Below the pieces are notes generated by a model. That model was not told the DNA's origin. It searched no databases and saw only the letters and a program-made list of their open reading frames with translations. A stretch of DNA of 38,684 bases, taken from IMG/VR virus record IMGVR_UViG_3300046163_000017, positions 1 through 38,684 of that record; one strand, 5' to 3'. How positions within the stretch are numbered: position 1 is the stretch's first letter; each line of letters starts with the position of its first letter. Below, one piece after another: positions 1-8,497 of the stretch. A program made the translations under genes and the position numbers. The stretch is from a virus.

Positions 1-1424
1 GAAGTACCATTAATGTTGACTCTAAACCTATGAAAACCACCACCAGAATTATTATAACTTATATAGTCATTACCTGCAAATCTAATAGCTGCGTGTGCGC
101 CTGTAGCGTTACCTGCCCTGTCCGAGCCATCAAGATGTATGAAATATGAAACATTACCTGTAGTTGGTATAGGAGAACTAAAAATAGTACTAATATCGTC
201 AACCACACGACTCACACTACTCCCATAGGTAGGTATGTAGGATGTTGCGTAGCTTCCTAACTCTGCTTGTGCGCCCCAAATCTCAATACTACCAACTCCT
301 CCTGCTGACTGATTGCAGATACCAAAGTTTACAATAGGACTTGTAAAAGTGTAATCAAATCTTTGCCATTCGGATGTAGTGGTGAAGTCAGAACTTCGTA
401 CTGCTGCTGAACCATCCCAATGCCTAAAACAAAACTTTTTTCCCGAATCGCTTCTTGCCCATACTGATGTAGTAAATGTTGATGAACCGCTTCCATAATT
501 ATAAAAAACTAACGACTCGTTACCACTTCCAAAATTAAGAGTAGTAGCATTGTTATTTCCTTCAGGAGAAACAATAAAAGAACTTCCTAAAGTTGCTGAA
601 GAAAAAAGACCCCATTCACTACTGCTAAAGTATTCCGATTGTGAAAATATATTTGTCCTTTGTGGCTCTAACAAGAGTGCAGGACACGAACTATCCGTAT
701 AATCTAATCTTGGAGTATTATCAGTAATACCTCCGTATACGGCAGATGTAGTTGTTTCTATGTAGTCTCTTGCTACAAGTCCCTGCTCTTGTTGATATCC
801 CCAAATGTAAACTCCACTTGTGCCATCACCTACATCAGCACATCTTAATGTGTATTTAGCAGGATTACCAGTGGTTTGATTGTAAAAGAAAGATATTCTA
901 TACCAACCATTTCCTACACTTACTGCTTTAGCATCGGAGTATTGACTGCCACCACCTGTAATTGAACCATTTGTTAGGTCAATAGTAAGAAGTGAACCTA
1001 CTACATAATTTTCCCTAAATCTTATACTTGTAAATTCTGCCGCTTTTGCATATACTGATATAGTATACAAACTTGTAGGGATAGTACTATTTTGAAATAC
1101 ACCGCTACTATTGGCAATAGAAGGGTCAAGTCCATTATCAGCAACTAATTTATCGGCAGTTGTAGTTCCATCAGGTGCTACCGCAACATTAGAAACAATA
1201 GTATGCGAACCTTTTGACCAAGATGCATCGGAGAAGTCTTGAGAATATAAAATTTGATTCTCTGTCTCCTTCTCTATATTACCATCTGCATTAACTCTCG
1301 TAGCAGCACTTGCACGAGTGAAAGTAAAATCACCATCACCGCTTACAGGCTTTTGGCTAAACACTTTACCTGTCTTTGTTCCGCTTGGTATAAGTACCAA
1401 ACTTGATTTATCGTATATGCTCAT
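1..1424 (-). CDS. Receptor-binding / tail fibre-like protein, 3' end outside window
   Basis: The frame is open from an ATG at 1424 down to the left edge, about 475 codons, with the C-terminus missing. It starts 3 nt after the TAA of the upstream 600-residue gene. The protein has a GDFTFTR...ATRV module near residue 30, then an ENQILYSQDFSDASW block, and later PALLLEPQRTN and SYIPTYGSSVSR. These blocks recur in the same order in the 600-residue neighbour, so the two are paralogues. Comparison with that neighbour suggests roughly 100 residues are missing. Beta-rich modules of this type are found in phage fibres that bind surface glycans; that role is inferred from position and repeats. Confidence 0.8.
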   Translation of the reverse strand, partial: MSIYDKSSLVLIPSGTKTGKVFSQKPVSGDGDFTFTRASAATRVNADGNIEKETENQILYSQDFSDASWSKGSHTIVSNVAVAPDGTTTADKLVADNGLDPSIANSSGVFQNSTIPTSLYTISVYAKAAEFTSIRFRENYVVGSLLTIDLTNGSITGGGSQYSDAKAVSVGNGWYRISFFYNQTTGNPAKYTLRCADVGDGTSGVYIWGYQQEQGLVARDYIETTTSAVYGGITDNTPRLDYTDSSCPALLLEPQRTNIFSQSEYFSSSEWGLFSSATLGSSFIVSPEGNNNATTLNFGSGNESLVFYNYGSGSSTFTTSVWARSDSGKKFCFRHWDGSAAVRSSDFTTTSEWQRFDYTFTSPIVNFGICNQSAGGVGSIEIWGAQAELGSYATSYIPTYGSSVSRVVDDISTIFSSPIPTTGNVSYFIHLDGSDRAGNATGAHAAIRFAGNDYISYNNSGGGFHRFRVNINGT

Positions 1425-1427
1425 ATC

Positions 1428-3230
1428 TTACAAAGTTGTTAATGCGATACACTCGCTATCAGTTAGTGCCGTTGGGAACACAAGGATTTGTTTAACATAT
1501 CCTTCCATCCATCTATTAGGAGATGCGGATTGATACAAATTAAAATTAGTCATACCTGTAGGTTTTAAGGATGTTGAATCTGTATCTTCTTGTGTTCCAT
1601 CAACAAAAATCTTAAAATCACTACCATCATATTTTAGCAATATCTTGTGATTATCAGTATGGTCTAAACCTGTTGCAGTTAATCCTATTGTAGTTCCTTG
1701 ACCTGATAAGAATCCTTTAATTTGATTGTTAGTCTCATCAAGTTCAAGCATTAAACGATTGTCATTACTTCCATCGTTTATAGATATTCTACGAGATGAA
1801 CCACCATTAGACAAAGACTTAACTTCTAACAACATTGTGTTTACATCGCCTAATAAATCACCAATACTTGTTTTATTAGCAACATCTTTACCCCTCGTAA
1901 CCGCAGAACCCATAGTAGGTATGTAACTTGTAGGGTAACTTCCTGCTTCTATTTGCATTCCGTAAGAGTAAAATTCAGTAGCCGTACCTTGACTTGAGAA
2001 ATCACTAATGTACATTGCAGTAGTAGTACCGCCAGTCAAATTAGTAGCACTAACATCAAATCTTTGCCATTCGTTTGTAATGGTTACAAGTTTACTTCTT
2101 GAACCACCACCTCCGCCAAATCTACGGATTGATATTTCTATTGTAGTATTCTCTGAACCACTTGCTGCTTTTAAATAAATAGAACCTGTATAAGCACCAT
2201 CGGGTTGGTTATTGTGAAAATATACTCTATCACTTGCTCCTGCTTTTACAAACTTTGTTGCGTTATAACCACCATCTGGAGATAGTGTTTCGGTAGTATT
2301 TGATGTAATCGTACCTGTCCAATTTCCTACAACATAATCGTTTGAACTTACATATTCGCTATTGGTAACCACATTCGTTCTTTGAGGCTCAAGTAAAAGA
2401 GCAGGACACGAAGCACCACCACTATAATCTAATCTCGGTAAGTCCTCTAATATACCTGCTTGTGCAGTAGATGCTCCTGTTTCAATGTAGTCAGTAGCAA
2501 CCATTGAAGATTCTAATTGGAAGTCTTGTAAAAAGATTCCTGATGTTCCATCTCCTGCAAAAACAATGTGTTCGCTTGATGTTGGAGAAGGTATAGGACC
2601 TATGCCTACATTGTAAGAACCGCTATGATTGATTGTAAAAGTGATTCTGTACCAATCGTTACCAATACTCGTAATTACAGAATCTACAATACTATCTCCA
2701 CCGCTTGTTCCCTTTGTGCCGTTTTGCAAATCAAAGTTTGCATATGCTCTATTACCACCAATACCATAAACACGAAGTTGAGCGTGATAACCCGAATACT
2801 TTACATAAACACTACCAGTATTTAAACCAGTTTTAGAATAATTGTTTTGATAAATATATTTACTTGTTGATAGTGTACTTGGAATCAAAATAAAAGCATT
2901 TGTTCCTCCATTTCGGTCTGCTTGACCAGAGGTAACACTACTAAAACTTTTTACCCATATAGAATTAGTAAAATCATTTGAGTAAGTCAAGATATTCTCT
3001 CTACCCTTCTCAATAAGACCATTAACATCTACCCTTGTAGCAGCAAGATTTGAACCCCTACTAAATGTGAAGTTACCCTCTGAAGGTGTACTCCCATCAG
3101 TACCATCATTGTTTCCCGTAGCATCGGGATGTATAATACTATTGCCTAAAGGCTTTACAGTATCAAGTCTGCCATCCTTAACCAAGGACGGAACCATTAT
3201 TAGACTCGCTAAATCTTTTAAGCTGCTCAT
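1428..3230 (-). CDS. Receptor-binding / tail fibre-like protein with LamG-like C-terminus
   Basis: 600 residues, rich in Ser, Thr, Gly and Asn, with no signal peptide. The order is a short N-terminal leader (LVKDGRLDTVKPLG), a FTFSRGSNLAATRV block, a jelly-roll-like domain (about 75-245), a second domain opening with PALLLEPQRTN (about 275-445), and a C-terminal LamG-like region with HKILLKYDGSDFKIFVDG (about 525-545). The last motif is the usual LamG core. Its ATG overlaps the preceding gene's stop by 4 nt, indicating translational coupling. It is the closest paralogue of the truncated gene to its left. It probably forms part of the distal tail or fibre and binds host surface sugar; the exact ligand cannot be read from the sequence. 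Confidence 0.8.
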   Translation of the reverse strand: MSSLKDLASLIMVPSLVKDGRLDTVKPLGNSIIHPDATGNNDGTDGSTPSEGNFTFSRGSNLAATRVDVNGLIEKGRENILTYSNDFTNSIWVKSFSSVTSGQADRNGGTNAFILIPSTLSTSKYIYQNNYSKTGLNTGSVYVKYSGYHAQLRVYGIGGNRAYANFDLQNGTKGTSGGDSIVDSVITSIGNDWYRITFTINHSGSYNVGIGPIPSPTSSEHIVFAGDGTSGIFLQDFQLESSMVATDYIETGASTAQAGILEDLPRLDYSGGASCPALLLEPQRTNVVTNSEYVSSNDYVVGNWTGTITSNTTETLSPDGGYNATKFVKAGASDRVYFHNNQPDGAYTGSIYLKAASGSENTTIEISIRRFGGGGGSRSKLVTITNEWQRFDVSATNLTGGTTTAMYISDFSSQGTATEFYSYGMQIEAGSYPTSYIPTMGSAVTRGKDVANKTSIGDLLGDVNTMLLEVKSLSNGGSSRRISINDGSNDNRLMLELDETNNQIKGFLSGQGTTIGLTATGLDHTDNHKILLKYDGSDFKIFVDGTQEDTDSTSLKPTGMTNFNLYQSASPNRWMEGYVKQILVFPTALTDSECIALTTL

Positions 3231-4090
3231 AGTATAGCGTTTAATTCTGTTTCAACACAAGATAAAGATTCTACATTACCACCATCAGCACTTACTCTAA
3301 TGTCGTAGTTAGCAGAATATAGTCTTGCATCAGTAATATCTGGTAAGCCGTTTAAAGCTGTCTGTACACACGCAGGTGCTTCAAAGGTAAGTCCGTTAGC
3401 ATTAGCGTAAGTTGTTAGCGTAGCAGTGCTGTCACCGCTTAATACTTCGTCTGCACTTAACTTATACCAAGCCTGTAATCCGTTACTTTCTGTAGTAGAT
3501 ACTTGCTCGTAACTTTTCCACATCACGGAATTAATCTCATCGCTTGACAACGCGCGGTTCCATATCGCGACGTTGGCGAGGTTGCCGTTGAAGTAGTTGC
3601 TTTCGTATGTACTCTTTCCGATGGTAGAATCGTAAGTGCTGACGCTTATTGTTTGCGATGTTGCGATTGATGAAGCCAAAGAACCATCCACATAAAGTTT
3701 TTGTGTTGTTCCATCGTATGATGCAGTAACGAAAAGCCAATCGTTCAAAGAAAGTGTGTGTGTTCTATCGCTTCCATTTAATTGATAAAACAAAGTATTT
3801 GAATCGTTTACAAGTAAACGAACCCCATCGTCATTCGTGTCGCGATTGTCAAAAATCGTTGAAAACGCAGCCGAATCTAAATAAACCCACGCCGCTATCG
3901 TGTGGTTGGTATGACTGAACGGGTTGTTCGTTTGTATAAAATCACTCGTCCCGTTAAATTCAGCCGAAGCATCAACAGGAAAAGTTAATTTAGGAGGTGT
4001 TAAGAATCTATTCGCCATAACTAATCCATCCTTTACATAGGTTAATAGTGAACCACCCCTTGAAAGGACGGTATTTAGTAGTCCTAACAT
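3227..4090 (-). CDS. LamG (concanavalin A-like) domain structural protein
   Basis: 287 residues. The N-terminus (LLTYVKDGLVMANRF) resembles the leader of the 600-residue neighbour. A LamG domain follows at about 40-195: DASAEFNGTSDF, HTIAAWVYL, WLFVTASYDGTTQKLYVDG and VAIWNRALSSDEI are its standard strands. The C-terminal 90 residues differ and carry NGLQAWYKL. The DNA of the LamG segment (about 3540-4000) is visibly richer in CG dinucleotides than both flanks, suggesting recent acquisition of the domain. It is likely a receptor-binding or decoration subunit, and is coupled to the downstream gene by a 4-nt overlap. Confidence 0.8.
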   Translation of the reverse strand: MLGLLNTVLSRGGSLLTYVKDGLVMANRFLTPPKLTFPVDASAEFNGTSDFIQTNNPFSHTNHTIAAWVYLDSAAFSTIFDNRDTNDDGVRLLVNDSNTLFYQLNGSDRTHTLSLNDWLFVTASYDGTTQKLYVDGSLASSIATSQTISVSTYDSTIGKSTYESNYFNGNLANVAIWNRALSSDEINSVMWKSYEQVSTTESNGLQAWYKLSADEVLSGDSTATLTTYANANGLTFEAPACVQTALNGLPDITDARLYSANYDIRVSADGGNVESLSCVETELNAIL

Positions 4091-4096
4091 AGTTCA

Positions 4097-4366
4097 TTAC
4101 ACTGCTTTATAAGCTAATACCTTGCCTGATACGCAAGATACGCTATCAAATTTACCGTAGATGATTGTTCCCTCGCCAAGTCCTAAACTTGTCAACGCAT
4201 CACCCACTTGTGTCGTAGTAGTCACTACAGCACCTTCAATCGCTTGGATAGCACGGAAGCTCTCACCCGAAGTAGAAGCCTCACCAGCATCTAATAAACG
4301 GAACCCGTAATCTCCTGTAGCCGATTGATAGAAGTTGCCTTCTTTAACAATAGTTTCGTAAGCCAT
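4097..4366 (-). CDS. Small phage structural protein of unknown function
   Basis: 89 residues (MAYETIVKEGNFYQSATGDYG...). No domain recognised with certainty. It is rich in Gly, Thr and Ala, ends FDSVSCVSGKVLAYKAV, and has no membrane segment. It sits between tail-tube-like genes and LamG fibres in the late operon, 6 nt upstream of the LamG gene, so a virion or tail-tip role is likely but inferred. The ATG follows an A/T-rich stretch, as elsewhere in the late operon. Confidence 0.7.
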   Translation of the reverse strand: MAYETIVKEGNFYQSATGDYGFRLLDAGEASTSGESFRAIQAIEGAVVTTTTQVGDALTSLGLGEGTIIYGKFDSVSCVSGKVLAYKAV

Positions 4367-4382
4367 TATATTTTGTTTTTAT

Positions 4383-4544
4383 TTAATCGTGTAGTTGTAG
4401 GAAGAAAACTAACCCTTCTCCCTCTATTGAATTTACAACTGAACCGCTATAACCACCTCGTACATATAGGTAGTTCTTCTCTGTAGAAGGAGTCGTTACC
4501 GCATCCTTCATATAGCCCGTTCCGTTGTTTAATAAGTAACCCAT
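4383..4544 (-). CDS. Short hypothetical protein (53 aa)
   Basis: The frame is open from an ATG at 4544 that shares one base with the TAA of the preceding gene (TAATG), the same coupling used at other junctions here. The protein starts MGYLLNNGTGYMKDAV, has YLYVRGGYSG in the middle and ends FFLQLHD. It fills what would otherwise be a 177-nt gap in a very compact operon. No family recognised; a short structural subunit is possible. Confidence 0.6.
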   Translation of the reverse strand: MGYLLNNGTGYMKDAVTTPSTEKNYLYVRGGYSGSVVNSIEGEGLVFFLQLHD

Positions 4545-5071
4545 TAATCAAAAATGGTTTGGTCGCTAAACACTGATTTATCATTGATTGCCAAAGAAGC
4601 AATACCACTTTCGGTATTTAGTGTTATATTGACATAAGACTTCTCACCAGTACCTGTACCGCTGTTAGCCTCATAGTTCATCGTTAAGCCATCCATCCAT
4701 CCACTGATAGTTACAGTGTCGTTGTTGTGTAAAAGAACGCAGCAGATGTCCTCTCTGCGGCTCATAAGGTCTATTTGATTTACCTTATTATCTACAGCAG
4801 GAGCTTGGATAGTAATATCCGTAGATACTACTCCTAATCCGTTAGATGTATTCTTGTTCTCTGTGAAAGTTGTAGTCCCGTCCTTTGGGTTATGCTCAAA
4901 CTTTACCGTGTCTACGGTGTCTACTTGTGTTACCTGTGTCTCATCAATAGGGTCAAAGGTAATTGTCAAGTCTTTTTGTAATAATAGGACAGCTTTCTTG
5001 ATACCACCTGTAACTCGTTTGTTACAATTGATATCAATATCGCTTAATAAAATGCTACAATTGAAAGCCAT
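4544..5071 (-). CDS. Tail tube-like protein, paralogue 2
   Basis: 175 residues. It shares layout with the next gene upstream (5139-5669): an opening MAFNCSILLSDIDINCNKR against MACNVTLADISYSCDD, a central predicted beta region, and a C-terminal NSGTGTGEKSYVNITL against NSGTGRSEKNRFQLTL. The two look like an old tandem duplication. Size, position after the capsid gene and the beta-rich content fit a major tail protein or a tail-tube/tail-terminator variant. A terminator-like hairpin sits directly upstream, so this copy may be expressed at a lower level or from its own promoter. Confidence 0.6.
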   Translation of the reverse strand: MAFNCSILLSDIDINCNKRVTGGIKKAVLLLQKDLTITFDPIDETQVTQVDTVDTVKFEHNPKDGTTTFTENKNTSNGLGVVSTDITIQAPAVDNKVNQIDLMSRREDICCVLLHNNDTVTISGWMDGLTMNYEANSGTGTGEKSYVNITLNTESGIASLAINDKSVFSDQTIFD

Positions 5072-5080
5072 ATATTTTTA

Positions 5081-5113
5081 AATAAAAAGGGGAGAGGATT
5101 GCTCCACTCCCCC
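5081..5113 (-). terminator. Rho-independent-type terminator after the first tail-tube-like gene
   Basis: Read on the minus strand, GGGGGAG and GGA pair with UCC and CUCCCCU around a GCAA loop with one U-U mismatch, followed by UUUUUAUUU. This is a stem of about 10 bp followed by a U-run, just after the gene ending at 5139 and just before the ATG at 5071. It probably cuts down read-through from the strongly expressed capsid and tail-tube genes. Confidence 0.75.
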
Positions 5114-5138
5114 TTGTGTTAATTTACAAGATTTGCTA

Positions 5139-5669
5139 TTATGCAGTTGCAGTAGCAAACTCAGCAGCACCGATGCTGTAAGACAATCCCTGCTCGTCAC
5201 CTGTTAGGGTAAGTTGGAAGCGGTTCTTTTCAGAACGACCAGTTCCAGAGTTAGCGTCAACAGTACCTGCGTACAAGCCGTAGTCCAAACCACAAACGTG
5301 GTAAGTTCCAGCAGCAGTTTGTACAAAAGCAACCAACTCAGCACCACCTTTAGAAATGTCGTTAAGAGCTGTGATTTTGTCAGCAGTCATTTTAGGAAGC
5401 TCTACAGATACAGTTGGTACAGTTGAAACGATACCATCAGCAGCTACAGTTTTAACCTCACTGAATACAGAGAAGCCATCCTTGTTGTTAAAAGAAATTT
5501 GTGATACTCCAGTTACAGCAGTAGCAGCAGTTACTTCACGGTCAGCGTCTGTTCTTGTCAAAGCAGTCAGAGCGTCAGAGCGGTTAGCAACGTGCAATTC
5601 TACGATACCGCCAATTGCAACATCGTCACAAGAGTAAGAAATATCAGCAAGAGTTACATTACAAGCCAT
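5139..5669 (-). CDS. Major tail (tube) protein candidate, paralogue 1
   Basis: 176 residues, beta-rich and Ala/Thr-rich, starting MACNVTLADISYSCDD and containing GTYHVCGLDYGLYAGTVDANSG. It is two genes' distance from the scaffold and immediately after the capsid gene, flanked by a UUCG stem-loop upstream and a terminator downstream, as expected for an abundant virion protein. It is paralogous to 4544-5071. The identification as tail tube rests on size, context and abundance-type signals, not on a recognised motif; a head decoration protein is the main alternative. Confidence 0.65.
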   Translation of the reverse strand: MACNVTLADISYSCDDVAIGGIVELHVANRSDALTALTRTDADREVTAATAVTGVSQISFNNKDGFSVFSEVKTVAADGIVSTVPTVSVELPKMTADKITALNDISKGGAELVAFVQTAAGTYHVCGLDYGLYAGTVDANSGTGRSEKNRFQLTLTGDEQGLSYSIGAAEFATATA

Positions 5670-5686
5670 TTGTTATAGGGTATTAA

Positions 5687-5706
5687 GGAAGGGCCGAAGC
5701 CCTTCC
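5687..5706 (-). promoter_or_regulatory. UUCG stem-loop between capsid and tail-tube genes
   Basis: On the minus strand GGAAGGGC-TTCG-GCCCTTCC forms a perfect 8-bp stem closed by a very stable UUCG tetraloop. There is no U-run after it, so it is more likely an mRNA stabiliser, a processing boundary or a partial attenuator than a full terminator. It lies between the capsid stop (5718) and the next ATG (5669). Confidence 0.7.
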
Positions 5707-5717
5707 GTTAGTTATTA

Positions 5718-6611
5718 TTATGCGAAGTTCTTAGCGTAGACAATCTCTTCACCTTTCAAGTAAGAGAAACCTAACTTGAACTGTCCCCAAATCTTGTCAG
5801 AGCTTAGTTCAGCTTCGTACTTCATATCAATTGCGCGAACGTCATTGTACTCATCAGTCAACATTACGATGTTCTGTGCAGCAGCAATCATAAATTCGTT
5901 AGCAGGCATTGATGGGAAGTGAATAACTTCCATACCGTAGTAGTTCGGTACACCACCTTCTACAACACCTTGTGGAGTAGTAGTGTAAAGACCAGCGATA
6001 GCGATTTGGTAGTGTTGCATAGCAGCAGTTCCCAAGAAGATAGCAGGTTTGAAGTCACGGTCAGCGTCTCCGTAAACAGCAGCCAACATAACGTCGCTCA
6101 TTGTTTCGTAAGCACCTTCTAATTTGTCAAGGATGTTAGCAGAACTTAATACAGCATCAGTGTCAAAGTCTAATACAGAAGCATCAGCAGCCATTTCAGT
6201 AGTCAATGCAGTACCTGCGACAGTCAATGCTTTCTCAGCAGACAATTTTGCGAAGTAGTCAAATACCCAATCCTTGAACTCTGCGTCCATAGTCTCTGGG
6301 TTGTTCTGACCTTTCTTCAAAAGAAGACCACGGTAAGAAGACTCAAGAGCGTTTTTACAGTTTAAGAAAGACCACTTGTAAGTAGTTACAGTCATTTCTT
6401 TTTCACCGATTGTAGCAGCAGAGTTACCGTCAAACACACAAAGGTCTGAACCGAAAGATAATGTAGCGTCAAAGATAGGTACGTTTACTTTAGCTTTAAC
6501 ACCATCTACAAGACGGAAACGGTTTAATACCGCTGCCGATTTTACCATAGTATCAATGAACAAGTCTGGACGACGGTCACCATATGGCAAGTTTGATATT
6601 ACTATACTCAT
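5718..6611 (-). CDS. Major capsid protein
   Basis: 297 residues, no membrane segment. It begins MSIVISNLPYGDRRPDLF and ends with KIWGQFKLGFSYLKGEEIVYAKNFA, a C-terminal pattern typical of HK97-type shells. It follows the protease/scaffold gene by 43 nt, the usual order for protease, scaffold and capsid. Later regions such as YYGMEVIHFPSMPANEFMIAAAQNIV fit the P-domain and spine of HK97-fold capsids. The capsid role is inferred from context, size and overall pattern. The N-terminal LPYGDR occurs again in the 258-residue protein two genes upstream. Confidence 0.8.
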   Translation of the reverse strand: MSIVISNLPYGDRRPDLFIDTMVKSAAVLNRFRLVDGVKAKVNVPIFDATLSFGSDLCVFDGNSAATIGEKEMTVTTYKWSFLNCKNALESSYRGLLLKKGQNNPETMDAEFKDWVFDYFAKLSAEKALTVAGTALTTEMAADASVLDFDTDAVLSSANILDKLEGAYETMSDVMLAAVYGDADRDFKPAIFLGTAAMQHYQIAIAGLYTTTPQGVVEGGVPNYYGMEVIHFPSMPANEFMIAAAQNIVMLTDEYNDVRAIDMKYEAELSSDKIWGQFKLGFSYLKGEEIVYAKNFA

Positions 6612-6654
6612 TTTATTTTAATTTAAGAGGATTCGTTTAATTAATTTACAATAA

Positions 6655-7713
6655 TTACTTGCGGTTAAAGAAGTTGTTAATCATATCTACCTTCTCAGAA
6701 GTGATACCATTAAAAACTACTGTCTTGTCTTCTACTGTTTCAGCAACCTCTTCAGCCTTTTGTTCAGCAGCAAATTGCTCCTCAACCTCAGCTTCGTTAG
6801 TTTCTTCTTCAGCAGCAAATTCTTCAGACGCTTCTTCAACTACTTCTTCTGTAGCTTCGTACTTGTCGTCTTTCATTTCTTCTTTCTCTTCCTCCTCTTT
6901 GTGTTCGGGAGTATGAGCCATTTCTTCTTCTTTTTCTTCATCTTTGTCTTCAGCCATCTCTTCTTTAGAGTCACCCATAGACGCGATGTGCTTTTGAATC
7001 ATTTCAATGGCTTCCTTCAAATCAGAAACACCAGCGAACTTATCTTCAAAAGATGTCACAGCTTCAAGGAGCGAGTTGTTCTCGTTCTCCAAAGCTTCAA
7101 TTCTTGCTTCGTACTTGTTAGTCATCGTCTCAAATTGAGCCTCCAACTTACCAAGTTCTTTGCCAAAACTAAATTCGTTCATTTGTTCTTCGTTGTTAAT
7201 TGTTGGTTTAATATCTGCCTTTATCTCAATAGAGAAACCATTTATCTCTCCATTTTCAATTGCAGTAAATAATTCGTCAGACTCAATCTTTGCCTTCACG
7301 AATACGGTTCCGTTTGGTAGCTTGTAACCATAGTCCACAGACTTATCGTTATCACTCTCCTTAGTCCAAACTTCAAGCATCACTACATCGTCAGTATCAT
7401 TCTGATGGTTAATGCCAAATGCGTTAAACAACCCTTCCTTAGAATACTTGTACATAATCTCTTGGATTGTCTCCGCAGTGAAGCGTACATAGTAATATCC
7501 CATTTCGGGTGAGAAGCGTAGGATTTCCTTGTTAGGAATCATAATAGGTCCTACAACCTCTTTCTTCTTTTCATCAGCAAACATCTGTACCTTCTCTACT
7601 TCGTTGAAGTGGATGAAGTCTTCCTCAATAGCGGGCTTATCTACAAGAGAAATCTTGTACATCCCTTGAGCGATGTCTTCTAATGATATATCAAATAATG
7701 GTAAGTTATCCAT
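6655..7713 (-). CDS. XkdF-like prohead protease fused to acidic scaffold
   Basis: 352 residues from ATG 7713; an upstream ATG at 7764 would lie inside the preceding gene, whereas 7713 gives an 8-nt overlap. Residues 1-170 match the XkdF/S78-type protease pattern: ISLVDKPAIEEDF (21-33), FGINHQ with candidate catalytic His103, NGTVFVKAKI, and GFSIEIK with candidate Ser161. From about 178 the protein changes to coiled coil (LEAQFETMTNKYEARIEALENEN), then a very Glu-rich tail (about 240-335), and ends MINNFFNRK, a basic end suited to capsid contact. An internal ATG at 7182 opens exactly the scaffold half. It probably directs prohead assembly and is then cleaved. Confidence 0.8.
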   Translation of the reverse strand: MDNLPLFDISLEDIAQGMYKISLVDKPAIEEDFIHFNEVEKVQMFADEKKKEVVGPIMIPNKEILRFSPEMGYYYVRFTAETIQEIMYKYSKEGLFNAFGINHQNDTDDVVMLEVWTKESDNDKSVDYGYKLPNGTVFVKAKIESDELFTAIENGEINGFSIEIKADIKPTINNEEQMNEFSFGKELGKLEAQFETMTNKYEARIEALENENNSLLEAVTSFEDKFAGVSDLKEAIEMIQKHIASMGDSKEEMAEDKDEEKEEEMAHTPEHKEEEEKEEMKDDKYEATEEVVEEASEEFAAEEETNEAEVEEQFAAEQKAEEVAETVEDKTVVFNGITSEKVDMINNFFNRK

Positions 7714-8482
7714 TCTTCTTTGCTTTTTTATGCCACTTTGGTAGCAGGTCATTATCTTGTACATACTTTGGATTAGACGGTCTTCCGTTCTTTACCAAGT
7801 ACATAAATGCGTTTAGTCGGGCAAGCCCCCATTGTGTAGCACTTGTAACCTTTGGTGAGTGTCCTGTATTGAACGCACCCATACCACGAAGTACAACACG
7901 CTTTGCAGCTCCCATACCCACTTTCTTATCGGGGTACTTCTCGTTGTAAGCGTCTACCTTAGTCTTTATAGACTTAAGAACTTTTGCAGATAGCTTTCCG
8001 CCTTTTCCAACACCTTTAGGATTCTTGTTAGGAGTATCACTCTTAGGTGCTTTGGGAGATTTCTTAATGCTTCCATCCTTGCCTTGTGTAGCATAATCAT
8101 CCTTGACTTTACGGTCACCATACGGGAGGTCAGCCACATCAACACTTGCCTTAACTGTTCTGTTTCGTATGCTTTCAGCTTTTCTAATTGCCCAGTTAAC
8201 ACCACTCGTTCCTCCCCAGCCAAGCCAAGCAACATAGCCTCTATCTTTCCAAGGAGTGTCCTTATACTTAGGGTCAATCGCAGCATTCTTTCTATGACGA
8301 TTAAAAGCAGCCATTCTCGCAATAGTTTCATACGATAGTTTTCTTTTTGATGCTAATTGGTTGGCACGAGTCCAGCCCACAGAGGTCATTCCCTTAACTT
8401 CTTTTCCGTGCTTCTTCTTCCACTCAAGAACTTTCTTGGCGTTGTTAGTAGCAGATTGTGGGTAGTCGTTGTATGTAGCCAT
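7706..8482 (-). CDS. Conserved head-morphogenesis region protein (two-domain)
   Basis: 258 residues from ATG 8482; the frame extends one codon further to a TTG, which is less likely. The N-terminal part (2-95) has YNDYPQSATNNAKKVLEWKK, VGWTRANQLA, LSYETIARMAAF and YVAWLGWGGTSGVNWAIRK, a pattern seen beside phage capsid-protease genes. A Lys/Pro-rich linker carrying LPYGDR follows (about 117-165). The basic C-terminal part (about 170-258) has KRVVLRGMGAFNTGH, QWGLARLNAFMYLVKNG and DLLPKWHKKAKKNG. The net charge is strongly positive. It overlaps the protease gene by 8 nt. A role in head assembly or DNA contact is inferred. Confidence 0.65.
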   Translation of the reverse strand: MATYNDYPQSATNNAKKVLEWKKKHGKEVKGMTSVGWTRANQLASKRKLSYETIARMAAFNRHRKNAAIDPKYKDTPWKDRGYVAWLGWGGTSGVNWAIRKAESIRNRTVKASVDVADLPYGDRKVKDDYATQGKDGSIKKSPKAPKSDTPNKNPKGVGKGGKLSAKVLKSIKTKVDAYNEKYPDKKVGMGAAKRVVLRGMGAFNTGHSPKVTSATQWGLARLNAFMYLVKNGRPSNPKYVQDNDLLPKWHKKAKKNG

Positions 8483-8497
8483 CAAATTAATTTACAA

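Noticed and set aside
6760-7272. 170-residue Phe/Ser-rich plus-strand ORF opposite the scaffold
   Set aside because: It is the antisense shadow of Glu/Lys-rich codons of the scaffold gene.
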